This document shows, piece by piece, positions 18,868 to 28,385 of a stretch of 64,000 nt of DNA. Origin of the DNA: Vibrio hangzhouensis (lineage in GTDB: Bacteria > Pseudomonadota > Gammaproteobacteria > Enterobacterales > Vibrionaceae); NCBI RefSeq assembly GCF_900107935.1, contig NZ_FNVG01000012.1, positions 62,001 to 126,000 on the forward strand. Reading direction: 5' to 3'. The notes under the pieces are model-generated. The model searched no databases, was not told the origin of the DNA, and saw nothing but the letters and a program-made list of their open reading frames with translations. The position numbers and the translations under genes are program-made. Position 1 is the first letter of the stretch, and each line of letters starts with the position of its first letter.

Positions 18868-19341
18868 ATGACAAACACTAACTTTATCGGACTAGACAAA
18901 ACTGCATCAAACGCCATTGCTATTGAACTCAACCAATTGCTGGCCAACTATCAAGTGCTGTACATGAATACACGCGGCTATCATTGGAACATTAAAGGCG
19001 AGCAGTTTTTTGAGCTGCACGTGAAGTTTGAAGAGATCTACACCGATCTGCAGACCAAAATCGATGAGCTGGCAGAGCGTATTCTGACCATTGGTCACAC
19101 ACCGGACCACAGTTTCAGCCGATACCTGGAGTTGAGTGCCATTGAGGAGCATCAAAATGCCTTCAGAGGTAAAGAGTGTGTCTCGGGGTTAGTAAACGGT
19201 TTTTCAGTATTGATTGGCAAGCAAAGGGAAATTCTTGAGCAAGCGGGTGAAGCAAGCGACGAAGGAACCGCTGCGCTCATGGGTGACTACATTCGAGAGC
19301 AAGAAAAGTTGCTTTGGATGCTAAACGCTTATCTGCAATAA
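18868..19341 (+). CDS. dps: Dps-family ferritin-like DNA-protection protein
   Basis: 157 residues. YMNTRGYHWNIKGEQFFELHVKFEEIYTDLQTKIDELAERI is the Dps signature, with His and Asp/Glu ligands of the intersubunit ferroxidase centre (H in Y-H-W-N, H in E-L-H, then D and E). A 12-mer of this type oxidises Fe2+ with H2O2 and shields DNA. It lacks the long Lys-rich N tail of E. coli Dps, so direct DNA binding is uncertain. GAGGACGG ribosome site. Confidence 0.92.
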   Translation: MTNTNFIGLDKTASNAIAIELNQLLANYQVLYMNTRGYHWNIKGEQFFELHVKFEEIYTDLQTKIDELAERILTIGHTPDHSFSRYLELSAIEEHQNAFRGKECVSGLVNGFSVLIGKQREILEQAGEASDEGTAALMGDYIREQEKLLWMLNAYLQ

Positions 19342-19397
19342 GCGCAATTTCGACAAACAGTGGTGCACAAGCGCCACTGTTTCGCTTCTCTATAGAC

Positions 19398-19499
19398 TCA
19401 CTGGCCTCTCTTTGCACCAACAAACATAATGTTGTCCTCATGAACATAATAGCCATCAGGCCAATGCGATTTAGGGTAATGATATTGTTGAGACTCCAT
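19398..19499 (-). CDS. Short ORF (33 aa), possible second half of a split small gene
   Basis: Reads MESQQYHYPKSHWPDGYYVH... and ends A-K-R-G-Q. It starts 6 bases beyond the stop of the 33-codon signal-peptide ORF at 19505-19606, in another frame. Its composition looks protein-like, but there is no strong ribosome site. Either a tiny gene or the frameshifted remainder of the upstream one. Not recognised. Confidence 0.25.
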   Translation of the reverse strand: MESQQYHYPKSHWPDGYYVHEDNIMFVGAKRGQ

Positions 19500-19504
19500 A
19501 ATAC

Positions 19505-19606
19505 TCACCAACCCGGACAACCTGACACCGGATTGTCAGTGCCAGAGAATTCCCCTGCGTACGCCACGCCTGATACAATGGCGAACAATCCTATCCAATA
19601 CTTCAT
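19505..19606 (-). CDS. Small putative secreted peptide (33 aa)
   Basis: MKYWIGLFAIVSGVAYAGEFS is a convincing short signal peptide with an A-Y-A cleavage site, leaving a mature peptide of about 16 residues ending C-P-G-W. AGAGGTGCAGGG precedes the ATG. It may be a genuine small exported peptide or a gene cut short, since another frame continues directly after it (19398-19499). Convergent with dps. Confidence 0.35.
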   Translation of the reverse strand: MKYWIGLFAIVSGVAYAGEFSGTDNPVSGCPGW

Positions 19607-19842
19607 CCCTGCACCTCTTGAATATCACTGAGATCATCAATGTTATGTTAATGGCTGAAAATTGCTGTAATAACAGATCAAGAATTGTCACCTCTTCTGC
19701 CGCGATGGTAAACGCCACACAATCGGAACCAACATCACGCATTTAAAGAACGACGTACGTCGCAAAAACTGAAACAAAAATATGCAACCAATTGTTATTG
19801 TACTAGTTACTTATGGGTAATTAACTCTAGAAGGGATAAACA

Positions 19843-22800
19843 ATGAGCTCTCTGATTTGGAAAGGATTTCTCAGGTATATGCTCGCATGCTTACTAATCA
19901 CATTAGGAATTGCGGGTTGCAATAATGATTCAAACGACGCTGAAATCAAATCAAGTCACAACCATACATTTGCCTATAACCTGTCAAATAAGACTGATGA
20001 TACCCCACTCTCAAACCTCGAAGTCAATTTCGTCTTCGACGTCACCAATCAACCCGAGGATTTCACTGTCACCATCAAGGACGTTTTGGGTAGGGAGGTT
20101 GCAGGATACAAAAGTGGCGGATTTTATCAAAACAATATTGTGCTAGTGCCAAAATCAGGAATTGTCCCTCTTTCCATTGACGTATCCAATGTTCTTTCTG
20201 CCAGTGATGCGACGGGTATTTTGACTATAATCACGCATGGACGAGGCTTTTTTTCCAACTCTAAGCGCTTAAACCTATCAAAAACGTCGGTAGAGAACAG
20301 CTATTGGGTCGAGGTTGTCCCTAAGTCCTCTAATGACTCCATTGCCACTTCCTACGCCGAACAAACAATTTCTCTGACAGGCTCTGCTGTCGCCAGCACA
20401 GCAGTCATTGTCACACCCGTTAAATCAACTTCTACCGTTGGCGGCAATATTCTCGATGGTGCCAGCGCAAGCCTAACCATTCCAGCAGGTACGTCACTGT
20501 TGGCCGCAGATGGCTCCGTCTTTGAGCCTATCGGAAATGTGACTGCATCGATTATGGTCTTCTCCGCTGATCCAAAAACAGTTTCCGGTGTAGACAACAA
20601 CCCTCTCTATCTATTCCCGGGTGGACTATCACCAGAGAATCTGGACGGTGACTTGCCCGAAAATATAAATAGTTCGGAACTGACCTTTATATCCGCTGGT
20701 TTTGTTGCTATTGAACTTGAAGATTCCGCGGGGAATCAGGTTGCAGGATTTGAAGGCAACGGCGTAAACCTGACATTTGATGTACCAAAATCGACGATCA
20801 ATCCAGAAACGGGAGCCGCACTCACCATAAACGATGCCTCTATTCCTGTTTGGAGCTATACAGATTCCAACGGGCGCTGGCGTTATGAAGGAGATGCCCC
20901 CATTGTAAGTGAGAACACAAACACCTTTACATTATCAAAAGAAATCAGTCACTTATCATACTACAACCTAGACTGGTATCGTTCAAACAGATGTAAACTA
21001 GAAATTGACGTTGTTGATCAAAATGGAGCACCCAACAATCAGAAACTCCGGCTCTCCTTCGCTAAAGAAGGTGGCGGATGGGCATATAAGCCGAGCGGAT
21101 GGGGACCTAACCCTGAGAAACTGGAAATAAATCGCGTCCCCGCCTTCGCTGGGCATTTCGATCTCCTTGACAGTCAAAGCAACAGCCTGCTCGCCTCGAT
21201 AGAAGTGGACGGCGAGGTCACACCTGTCTCTGATGAGGAAAGCGGACTTGACCTGACGGACTTTTGCTTTGGCGTATCCACCGACGAGACCAAAACGTTC
21301 AAAGCAACACTGAATATTACCAACCCGCCTCGAATCGACTTACAACCCAGTCTCACTCTCGCTTGCCCAATCGATACCGGCAGCACTTTAACGGCAACCT
21401 CCGGTCGATTTTACCTTTATTCAGGATATTCATACGAAATGTCCGGCGAAATTTCTGGAGAGACTATATCGCTCGATAATTTAATCGAAGACGCGCGCTA
21501 TCGCCTCTACTACTATGGAAATCAGACTTGGGGCCAAGTTGAATTTACCGCCAGCGAAGGTCTCTCAAATATCCAACTGACATCGCTAGCAGCATGCGAC
21601 AAAGTTAACCAAACCATCAATTCTCGCCTTGTTTGCCTTGACGATAACCAGTCTGTTGTCCGTCATAGATCCGCTCCTTCAGCATGGTACTGGATGTACA
21701 ATCGCGACTACTCCCACTATTTGTGGGGGCAAACGAATGAAGAGGGGACAGCACAAGAGGCGCGCGTTGTAGACACAGTGCAATATGAAGGTTCAGCCTA
21801 TATCCGACTAGATAATAGATACTACTGGGGCACCCGAAAAACCGTGACGGGTAGCGCTGGACAAAACATTGTATTCGATATTTCGTTGCCTTCTGACAAC
21901 GCATTCTGTACTGAAGAATTAACCATTGATTACGATACCACCTCTATCTCGGGCTCTCCTTTAACTGCGCTGGCGAACGGAAGCAGTACCATTACGATTA
22001 CCGTTCAGGAACGCAACCAATTCGGTGAAGCAAGATCCGAAAATAGTGGTGTGTTGGCGCTGATCGCAGCACCATCGGCAGGCGTTTCAATCACGAACAT
22101 TCAATCAATGGGAGATGGTACCTATACCGCTTTAGTTTCATCTAACAAAGTACAATCTGTCACCATTTCAGGCACTATTGACGATAATCCATTGGGAGGA
22201 AACGTCACGTTATCATTTACTCCGGTGGTCGACATTGCAAATTCGACATGGACACTGAATCAATCATCAGCCTCTGCTGATGGAACAGATTCAATAACAG
22301 CAACACTGCAGCTTGTGGACATGGAAGGCAATAATTACACCAGTTCTGCTGGCACTCTGGAAATTACGCCACCAGCCAATCTTTCAACCTCTGCTGTAAC
22401 TGATAACCAGGATGGCACCTACCAATTCTCCATGACAAGTTTGGTTGCTGGTGACTATGAAGTTGAAGCGACCATTGGCTCAAATTCTATTACCCAAAAA
22501 GCGTCTGCTAATTTTTCAGCAGCGGTCAGTTTGAGTAATTCTACGGTCGAAGCGAGCACCAGTTCGATTAATGCAGATGGTTCATCTGCCTCAGTCATCA
22601 CGGTGACTCTCAGAGATTATGCAGGAAATGCGTTTGTTCCCACCTCGGGTAATATCACGTTGAATGCATCGGGATCTGCAAATACTTCCACACCTCAAAG
22701 TAGCAGTGATGGGATCTACACCAGCAGTGTGACTTCAACGCAATCTGGCTCCGAGACCATTACTGCCAAACTGGGATCGCAAACCATTGGCAGCGTGTCA

Positions 22801-23715
22801 GTTGAATTCGTGCCCGCTTTCAGCGTATCGAACTCTAGCTTTACCTTAAGTTCGCAAAGTGTTGACGCTGATGGCTCCACGGCAAGTATTGCAACCATTG
22901 TGCTTAGAGATTTTGCCAACGAGATATATGTCCCTGGCAGTGGCACGGTTACGCTCTCTCATACTGGCACGGCAACGGTTCCTGTACCCAGTCACGACGG
23001 AAATGGTACTTATACCAGCAGTATTACTTCGAGTACGGCGGGCAGTGTTAACGTGACCGCCACGTTTGACTCTCAGGATATTGGTACTCTGTCTATCACC
23101 TTCAACGGCACTGGCCCCAGCGCCGATAACTCGACGGTGGCACTCGCTACTAGCGCTTTGGATATTGCAGATTCAACCTCTGTGACATTGGTACTCAAGA
23201 CCTCTGATGGTCAAGATTATGGTCAGTCGGGAGGGACACTCGTGCTGGATTCGTCTCCGTCTGGGCTTTCATTCCAGAGCGTCACTGATAATGGTGATGG
23301 CAGTTACACAGCTACAGTGTCTTCCAGTAGTGTGGGCAACTACTCGGTATTGGCGGAAGTAGGAGGGCTCACACTTACAGCCTCCCCATCGATAACCTTC
23401 ACTGAAGTAGATGCCACTGCGACTTCCCTATCTGCGACCAGTGTGTCGCAGAATATGGGAGAGACCAGTAACGTGACTTTGTCGGTGCGACAATCAGATA
23501 ACTCCCTCGTCGGACACGGTAATCACATCATTACTTTGTCTGGCATCGCCCTGACTCTGGAGTTGGTCCGTGTTCAAACAACCGACAATAACGATGGTAC
23601 CTACACGCTGGCTGTTACATGTAACAGTACCTATTCGGGTTCTCTGGACATCACGGTTGATGTGGATGCAAATAGTAATGTCGACACCTTGTCGATCATG
23701 TGCAGTAACAACTAG
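19843..23715 (+). CDS. Large lipoprotein with tandem Ig-like (Big_1/invasin-type) domains
   Basis: 1290 residues. A signal sequence ends in the lipobox I23-A-G-C26, followed by N-N-D, so the protein should be lipidated and, by the Asn at +2, sent to the outer membrane. Residues ~27-690 are an unrecognised beta-rich region. From about 690 to the end are six Ig-like units of ~100 residues. Each has an N-S-T/S start, an A-D-G-S/T strand, a middle V-T-L-R-D strand and a D-G-T/I-Y-T signature, typical of bacterial Ig-like domain 1. No enzymatic domain or anchoring beta-barrel was seen. Probably a surface adhesin or scaffold. GAAGGGATAA ribosome site. Stands alone. Confidence 0.8.
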   Translation: MSSLIWKGFLRYMLACLLITLGIAGCNNDSNDAEIKSSHNHTFAYNLSNKTDDTPLSNLEVNFVFDVTNQPEDFTVTIKDVLGREVAGYKSGGFYQNNIVLVPKSGIVPLSIDVSNVLSASDATGILTIITHGRGFFSNSKRLNLSKTSVENSYWVEVVPKSSNDSIATSYAEQTISLTGSAVASTAVIVTPVKSTSTVGGNILDGASASLTIPAGTSLLAADGSVFEPIGNVTASIMVFSADPKTVSGVDNNPLYLFPGGLSPENLDGDLPENINSSELTFISAGFVAIELEDSAGNQVAGFEGNGVNLTFDVPKSTINPETGAALTINDASIPVWSYTDSNGRWRYEGDAPIVSENTNTFTLSKEISHLSYYNLDWYRSNRCKLEIDVVDQNGAPNNQKLRLSFAKEGGGWAYKPSGWGPNPEKLEINRVPAFAGHFDLLDSQSNSLLASIEVDGEVTPVSDEESGLDLTDFCFGVSTDETKTFKATLNITNPPRIDLQPSLTLACPIDTGSTLTATSGRFYLYSGYSYEMSGEISGETISLDNLIEDARYRLYYYGNQTWGQVEFTASEGLSNIQLTSLAACDKVNQTINSRLVCLDDNQSVVRHRSAPSAWYWMYNRDYSHYLWGQTNEEGTAQEARVVDTVQYEGSAYIRLDNRYYWGTRKTVTGSAGQNIVFDISLPSDNAFCTEELTIDYDTTSISGSPLTALANGSSTITITVQERNQFGEARSENSGVLALIAAPSAGVSITNIQSMGDGTYTALVSSNKVQSVTISGTIDDNPLGGNVTLSFTPVVDIANSTWTLNQSSASADGTDSITATLQLVDMEGNNYTSSAGTLEITPPANLSTSAVTDNQDGTYQFSMTSLVAGDYEVEATIGSNSITQKASANFSAAVSLSNSTVEASTSSINADGSSASVITVTLRDYAGNAFVPTSGNITLNASGSANTSTPQSSSDGIYTSSVTSTQSGSETITAKLGSQTIGSVSVEFVPAFSVSNSSFTLSSQSVDADGSTASIATIVLRDFANEIYVPGSGTVTLSHTGTATVPVPSHDGNGTYTSSITSSTAGSVNVTATFDSQDIGTLSITFNGTGPSADNSTVALATSALDIADSTSVTLVLKTSDGQDYGQSGGTLVLDSSPSGLSFQSVTDNGDGSYTATVSSSSVGNYSVLAEVGGLTLTASPSITFTEVDATATSLSATSVSQNMGETSNVTLSVRQSDNSLVGHGNHIITLSGIALTLELVRVQTTDNNDGTYTLAVTCNSTYSGSLDITVDVDANSNVDTLSIMCSNN
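21905..23715 (+). repeat. Six degenerate Ig-like domain repeats within the lipoprotein gene
   Basis: Repeat units begin near 21905, 22240, 22535, 22830, 23130 and 23420. Units three and four (N-S-T-V-E-A-S... and N-S-S-F-T-L-S...) are the most alike in protein, yet differ widely at the DNA level, so the repeats are old and not prone to slippage. Confidence 0.65.
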
Positions 23716-23750
23716 TAGGCTTTCCGTTTATCATCCGTCCCAATAACAAC

Positions 23751-23786
23751 CGCCGTCACTCTCTACAATAAGAAAGAGTGGCGGCG
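23751..23786 (+). other. Hairpin after the lipoprotein gene
   Basis: CGCCGTCACTCT and AGAGTGGCGGCG form a 12-bp stem with one G-U pair and a 12-base loop, 36 bases after the stop. There is no T-run after it. Confidence 0.4.
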
Positions 23787-23891
23787 ATGGACGGGAACTA
23801 ATAGCAAAGTGGTAGCAACGATTACCTTCACAAATCTCACCTACACCGGTTTGTTCGCACAGGCTTCATTACCGAGAGGTAGCTATAAAAA

Positions 23892-23916
23892 AGCCTTGAG
23901 CTGTTGGCTCAAGGCT
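23892..23916 (-). terminator. Rho-independent terminator of the gntR gene
   Basis: AGCCTTGAGC and GCTCAAGGCT, a 10-bp perfect stem with a 5-base loop, are followed on the minus strand by a U-tract (AAAAAA before it on the plus strand). It lies 27 bases beyond the GntR stop codon. Confidence 0.88.
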
Positions 23917-23942
23917 AATGCATCGACTATCGCGGTTTAGGG

Positions 23943-24605
23943 CTATTTACCCAATACACAAGCATCAATCAATGATTTAATATCAAGAACATGCTTTTTG
24001 AGCATCGATTGCGCTTCGGCAATTTCACCGTCACTCAACATCTGATATATACGACGGTGGTCTTCCAGAATTTCAGCGTATGCGTCCTCAGTGCTTGTAA
24101 GGTGACTTCTGATTGCGCCGATGTGGAACTGCACCAACTGGTAACTCTTTTGCAGTAACGAGTTGTTGCAATACTTAAAGAACGACTCATGGAACTCACC
24201 ATCAAGAAGCAAGAAAGCTTTGAAGTCCTTGTTCTTTAATTTGTGCTCCATTTTCACAATACTGATCTCCAGGCTTTCTAAAAAAGCTTGAGGTTCATTG
24301 CGCATAGATTCTTCAATGGCTATTGGCTCTAGATAGCTTCGAAAATTACATAACTCTACTATCGAAACTTCATCGGGCTGAAAGACGAAACTCCCTTTTT
24401 GAGGAATGATGTCGATTAGCCCTTCTTGCTTGAGTATAAACAGAGCCTCACGAACTGGCGTTTTACTGACACCAAAGGTTTCTGATAATGACGCTTCAGA
24501 CAGTGGTTGGCCTAGCTTTAGTTCACCACTCACAATTGAATAGCGCAAGTTTTCGGCAACATTTTCCGTTAGACTTTTAGGTCGAGTGATGACTTTCAAT
24601 CTCAT
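23943..24605 (-). CDS. GntR/FadR-type regulator (FCD domain), likely master regulator of the sugar-acid island
   Basis: 220 residues. Residues ~10-75 are a GntR winged helix (LTENVAENLRYSIVSGELKLGQPLSEASLSETFGVSKTPVREAL). Residues ~85-215 are an all-helical FCD effector domain with Asp/His metal-site residues (D-G-E-F-H-E-S-F-F, IGAIRSH and E-D-H-R-R-I-Y). FCD regulators mostly repress genes for sugar acids and carboxylates and release DNA on binding an organic acid. It stands at the edge of the island whose promoters share a palindromic TGATATRTCA-like core, so I infer it binds that motif. GAGGTA ribosome site. Confidence 0.88.
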   Translation of the reverse strand: MRLKVITRPKSLTENVAENLRYSIVSGELKLGQPLSEASLSETFGVSKTPVREALFILKQEGLIDIIPQKGSFVFQPDEVSIVELCNFRSYLEPIAIEESMRNEPQAFLESLEISIVKMEHKLKNKDFKAFLLLDGEFHESFFKYCNNSLLQKSYQLVQFHIGAIRSHLTSTEDAYAEILEDHRRIYQMLSDGEIAEAQSMLKKHVLDIKSLIDACVLGK

Positions 24606-24788
24606 TACCTCAATGATTAATTCTACTGACGTTAGTTTACCCGAATATCCCGTACTTGACAGCTACAAATCCAACGATATACAGGGGTTATCCATGCACA
24701 ATAAATATGCATACTATCTTATTTGTATTTCTCGAAATCATTAATTAATTCAGAGTATTATTTGGTGTTTTAGTGATATCTATCTAGG

Positions 24789-25370
24789 TTAGACAAGGAA
24801 CATTGCCGTCATTGCCAGATACATACTTCCCGAGTACAAAAATGCTCGCTTCTTTAGGTTAAGGGTTTCCACTTTCGCTCCTATAGCGAAACCGGCGATG
24901 TACAATGCAGCACTGGCGGCAACAAAACCCAAAGTATAGACCTCAAGACTCTGGAGTGAAGGCACCTCTAGAATATGAACATAACCATGAAACAGCGAAA
25001 AAGAGCCCAATAAGTAAGCCAAACCTTTATTTACAGTACGACCGGATGTACCAAAAGAGAGCATTACTCCCGTCGCAACCACAGATAATGCAATTAAGCT
25101 TTCAAACATAGGGATGTTCACACCAACTGCGGCCAGTACTGCCCCCATGACAAGGCTGACGGTTAATGTGCCCAATAGCCTCCATTTCATGGCACTCTCT
25201 CGTCCAAAAAACAAACTGCTCACAAGCCCGACCCCGATCATGGCCGCCACATGGTCTATACCGGTAAATGGGTGAACAACACCGGAGATAAAACCAAACT
25301 CTGAGTGCCCAGGATGCGCACTCGCTAAAGACGGAAACATAATAAGTACGAGAATCCAGACGTTCTTCAT
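24789..25370 (-). CDS. HupE/UreJ-family metal permease (probably nickel)
   Basis: 193 residues. A signal-like N terminus ends S-A, exposing H-P-G-H-S-E-F-G-F at the mature start; then GVVHPFTGIDHVAAMIGVGL, the HupE/UreJ signature with conserved His and Asp residues, and about six membrane segments. SLFHGYVHILEVPS carries another family His pair. HupE/UreJ proteins lie in hydrogenase and urease operons as nickel or cobalt permeases. Here it diverges from larC, whose product handles nickel, so nickel supply for the Lar cofactor is the natural role. Confidence 0.85.
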   Translation of the reverse strand: MKNVWILVLIMFPSLASAHPGHSEFGFISGVVHPFTGIDHVAAMIGVGLVSSLFFGRESAMKWRLLGTLTVSLVMGAVLAAVGVNIPMFESLIALSVVATGVMLSFGTSGRTVNKGLAYLLGSFSLFHGYVHILEVPSLQSLEVYTLGFVAASAALYIAGFAIGAKVETLNLKKRAFLYSGSMYLAMTAMFLV

Positions 25371-25440
25371 AACCCTAGCCTTGTTGTTCTTGATGAGTTT
25401 TAATGGATGATTACACTATCACACTGTAACCAGCAACAAC

Positions 25441-25482
25441 TAACATATCAGATACTAGAGGTAATATTTGAGATATATCTCA
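25441..25482. promoter_or_regulatory. Candidate GntR operators in front of the hupE-like gene
   Basis: TAACATATCA (25441-25450) is the complement of TGATATGTTA, identical in core to the site at 32938. Next to it TGAGATATATCTCA (25469-25482) is a perfect 14-bp palindrome of related sequence. Confidence 0.5.
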
Positions 25483-25567
25483 TTTTAAAGAGGCAGATCA
25501 CATTTAGATAAAAACGCTTTATAACCACAGATCAAGCGCTAGATCAGAATCCAATTAGTCTTTAGAG

Positions 25568-25581
25568 TATCTGATATATCA
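25568..25581. promoter_or_regulatory. Candidate GntR operator in front of larC
   Basis: TATCTGATATATCA contains the perfect 10-bp palindrome TGATATATCA (25572-25581), 67 bases before the larC start. Same core as the other island sites. Confidence 0.5.
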
Positions 25582-25648
25582 AAATAAATAAAAACCACTA
25601 CCTTTTCTAAAATATAGTGGCACATCTCACCAAAATGGGGAGCAGAAA

Positions 25649-26887
25649 ATGCATATTCACTTGGATCTTGTTGGTGGCATCGCTGGCGACATGTTCACTG
25701 CGGCAATCGTCGATACGTTGCCAGAACTCAAGATGCCACTGTTCACTGCACTCGAGATCGTCAAAAAACAAACTCAGGCTAAATACTGGGTAGAAGATGC
25801 CATGGATAAAGGCCTGAGTGGAAAACGATTCTTTGTCGAGGCCGACCGTGAACACTCGTCTGAACACCACCATCACCATCACCATCACCATCACCATCAC
25901 CACGAGCATAGAAGCTGGAAACAGATTCGGCAGCTCATATCAGAGCTGCCCGTAGATAGCCAAGTTCAACACCATGCACTGGGGATATTTGGGCTACTGG
26001 CCGAAGCAGAAGCGGGAATTCATGGAAAGCATGTTGACGATGTTCACTTTCATGAGGTAGGCGCTTGGGACTGTATTATCGATATTCTGTCGGCCAGTTG
26101 GCTGATTGTTCACTCCAACGCTCAATCATGGTCCTGCTCTGACGTTCCCTGGGGAGGAGGAACCGTTCATTGTGCCCATGGTGAAATACCCGTTCCTGCC
26201 CCAGCCACATTATCCTTATTGAAAGGTTTTATAATGAATGACGATGGCATTAAAGGAGAAAGGGTAACGCCAACGGGGGCGGCTATTCTCGCATGGCTAA
26301 ATCCTGCACAACGTGTAACCCGTGGTTCAATCGTCAACGTGGGGTATGGCTTCGGCAAGCGAGCACTGGCCGACCGGGCCAACCTGCTACGTGCTACTGT
26401 CCTAGAGACTGAGCAGCCCGTTCTAACACACCATGAACTGGTGTGCGTGATTCAATTCGACATTGATGATATGACTGGTGAACTCTTGGCTATTGCCAGA
26501 GAGAAAATTCGCGAACAGCATGGTGTACTTGAGGTCACCGAAATGATTGCTCATGGAAAAAAGAATCGCCATATCAGTACTATTACAGTACTCAGTCACC
26601 TGAAACACCAAGACGCCACAATAGAATTCATTTTTAATAATACCTCCACGTTGGGCGTACGGTACTGGGTGTGCCAACGTCAGGTACTCCCTCGACAACA
26701 TCACACCGTTACTATCGATTCGTCCACTTATGACGTAAAAACGGCATTCCGTCCAGATGGTTCTGTCACCAGTAAGCTCGAATCTGATGAATTAGAAAAG
26801 CAAGACATGAACTTCCATTCGCAGTCCCAGATAAAGTCACTTACAGAGAAGTTAGCATCCGATGAGTTCACTCAATCAAAAAACTGA
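25649..26887 (+). CDS. larC: Nickel-pincer cofactor CTP-dependent nickel insertase LarC
   Basis: 412 residues in one uninterrupted frame. The N terminus HIHLDLVGGIAGDMFTAAIVDTLPEL is the LarC signature. Next come a stretch of 13 consecutive His (residues 73-85), HFHEVGAWDCIIDILSASWLI, EIPVPAPATLSLLKGF and CVIQFDIDDMTGELLA in the C-terminal LarC2 part. In Lactiplantibacillus plantarum LarC is made as LarC1 plus a frameshifted LarC1-C2; here no frameshift is needed. LarC inserts nickel into the dithiocarboxylated pyridinium nucleotide using CTP. The His run probably binds Ni2+. GGGGAGC ribosome site. Confidence 0.93.
   Translation: MHIHLDLVGGIAGDMFTAAIVDTLPELKMPLFTALEIVKKQTQAKYWVEDAMDKGLSGKRFFVEADREHSSEHHHHHHHHHHHHHEHRSWKQIRQLISELPVDSQVQHHALGIFGLLAEAEAGIHGKHVDDVHFHEVGAWDCIIDILSASWLIVHSNAQSWSCSDVPWGGGTVHCAHGEIPVPAPATLSLLKGFIMNDDGIKGERVTPTGAAILAWLNPAQRVTRGSIVNVGYGFGKRALADRANLLRATVLETEQPVLTHHELVCVIQFDIDDMTGELLAIAREKIREQHGVLEVTEMIAHGKKNRHISTITVLSHLKHQDATIEFIFNNTSTLGVRYWVCQRQVLPRQHHTVTIDSSTYDVKTAFRPDGSVTSKLESDELEKQDMNFHSQSQIKSLTEKLASDEFTQSKN
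25865..25903 (+). repeat. CAC/CAT codon run encoding 13 His in larC
   Basis: Alternating CAT and CAC codons form a short hexanucleotide tandem repeat. Slippage by one unit would change the length by two His without breaking the frame. Confidence 0.85.
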
Positions 26888-27670
26888 ACAATTAAAACGT
26901 TACTTGGAGAAGCTCGGTCGGGTGACCGTAGCGGTAAGTGGTGGCGTTGATAGTATGACCCTTGCATTTGTAGCCCATGAGGTTTTGAGCTCAAATGCAA
27001 AAATGGTGCACTCAATCTCACCAGCAGTTCCCCCTCACGATACCCAACGAATACAGGAATTTGCCACAAAATACGGTTGGAACATTCACTTTGTTGAGAG
27101 CGGTGAGATCCGGACACCAAGTTACCAATCAAACCCAGTGAATCGCTGCTATTACTGCAAGTCTTGCCTCTACAGCACATTAGGTGCACTGTCTTTTGGC
27201 CAAGTGGTCTCTGGTACAAACCTTGACGACCTCGACGACTACCGGCCTGGTCTGGTTGCAGCCAAGGAGTATCAAGTCGTTCATCCATTCGTTGAAGCGG
27301 GTTTTAGCAAGCAAGATATTCGACAACTGGCCCTGCAGCTTGGCCTGCCTGCATTGTCCAGGCTGCCAGCTTCACCGTGCCTGGCAAGCCGAATCGAAAC
27401 GGGTATTTACATCGACGATAACAATCTGGCTTTGGTTAATGCTGTCGAACAGCACTTGAGAGCGAAGATAAACAGTGAAACACTTCGATGCCGGGTACAA
27501 AAGCAACAGGTTAGTATCGAGCTTGATGACGACACGCTTGCCCGTTTAACATCACAAGAAGTGACCTCTCTAACGCAAGAAGTCGGATTGATTACCGCCC
27601 GTTTTGATTCTTCCGTGCCGATCCAGTTTATGCGATACGAGCGAGGTAGCGCCTTTGTAGGGGACAAACA

Positions 27671-27686
<16 letters not shown>
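26862..27686 (+). CDS. larE: Sacrificial sulfur transferase LarE
   Basis: 274 residues, overlapping larC by 26 bases. The PP-loop ATP pyrophosphatase motif SGGVDS is at residues 26-31. C96, C99 and C102 lie in NRCYYCKSC, and C173 in SPCLASRIETG aligns with the sacrificial cysteine of L. plantarum LarE. LarE adenylates the P2CMN carboxylates and adds sulfur. The family includes forms that give up their Cys sulfur and forms that use a [4Fe-4S] cluster bound by three cysteines; the presence of several cysteines leaves both possible here. Confidence 0.92.
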
Positions 27687-28330
<644 letters not shown>

Positions 28331-28340
28331 GCTATTCACT

Positions 28341-28367
28341 AAAATGAGGGCCAGCAGCCCTCATTTT
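28341..28367. terminator. Bidirectional terminator, larB / larA-like gene
   Basis: AAAATGAGGGC and GCCCTCATTTT, 11-bp perfect stem with a 5-base loop, T-rich on both strands. It separates the convergent larCEB and TRAP-larA units. Confidence 0.88.
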
Positions 28368-28385
28368 CCTTTTCTCGGCTTAACC

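Noticed and set aside
23751..23786. Terminator for the lipoprotein gene
   Set aside because: The stem is good but there is no T-run, so I list it as a hairpin only.
25865..25903. Poly-His could be an engineered tag
   Set aside because: It sits inside a native LarC frame with native flanks on both sides, at neither terminus, and no vector sequence is present.
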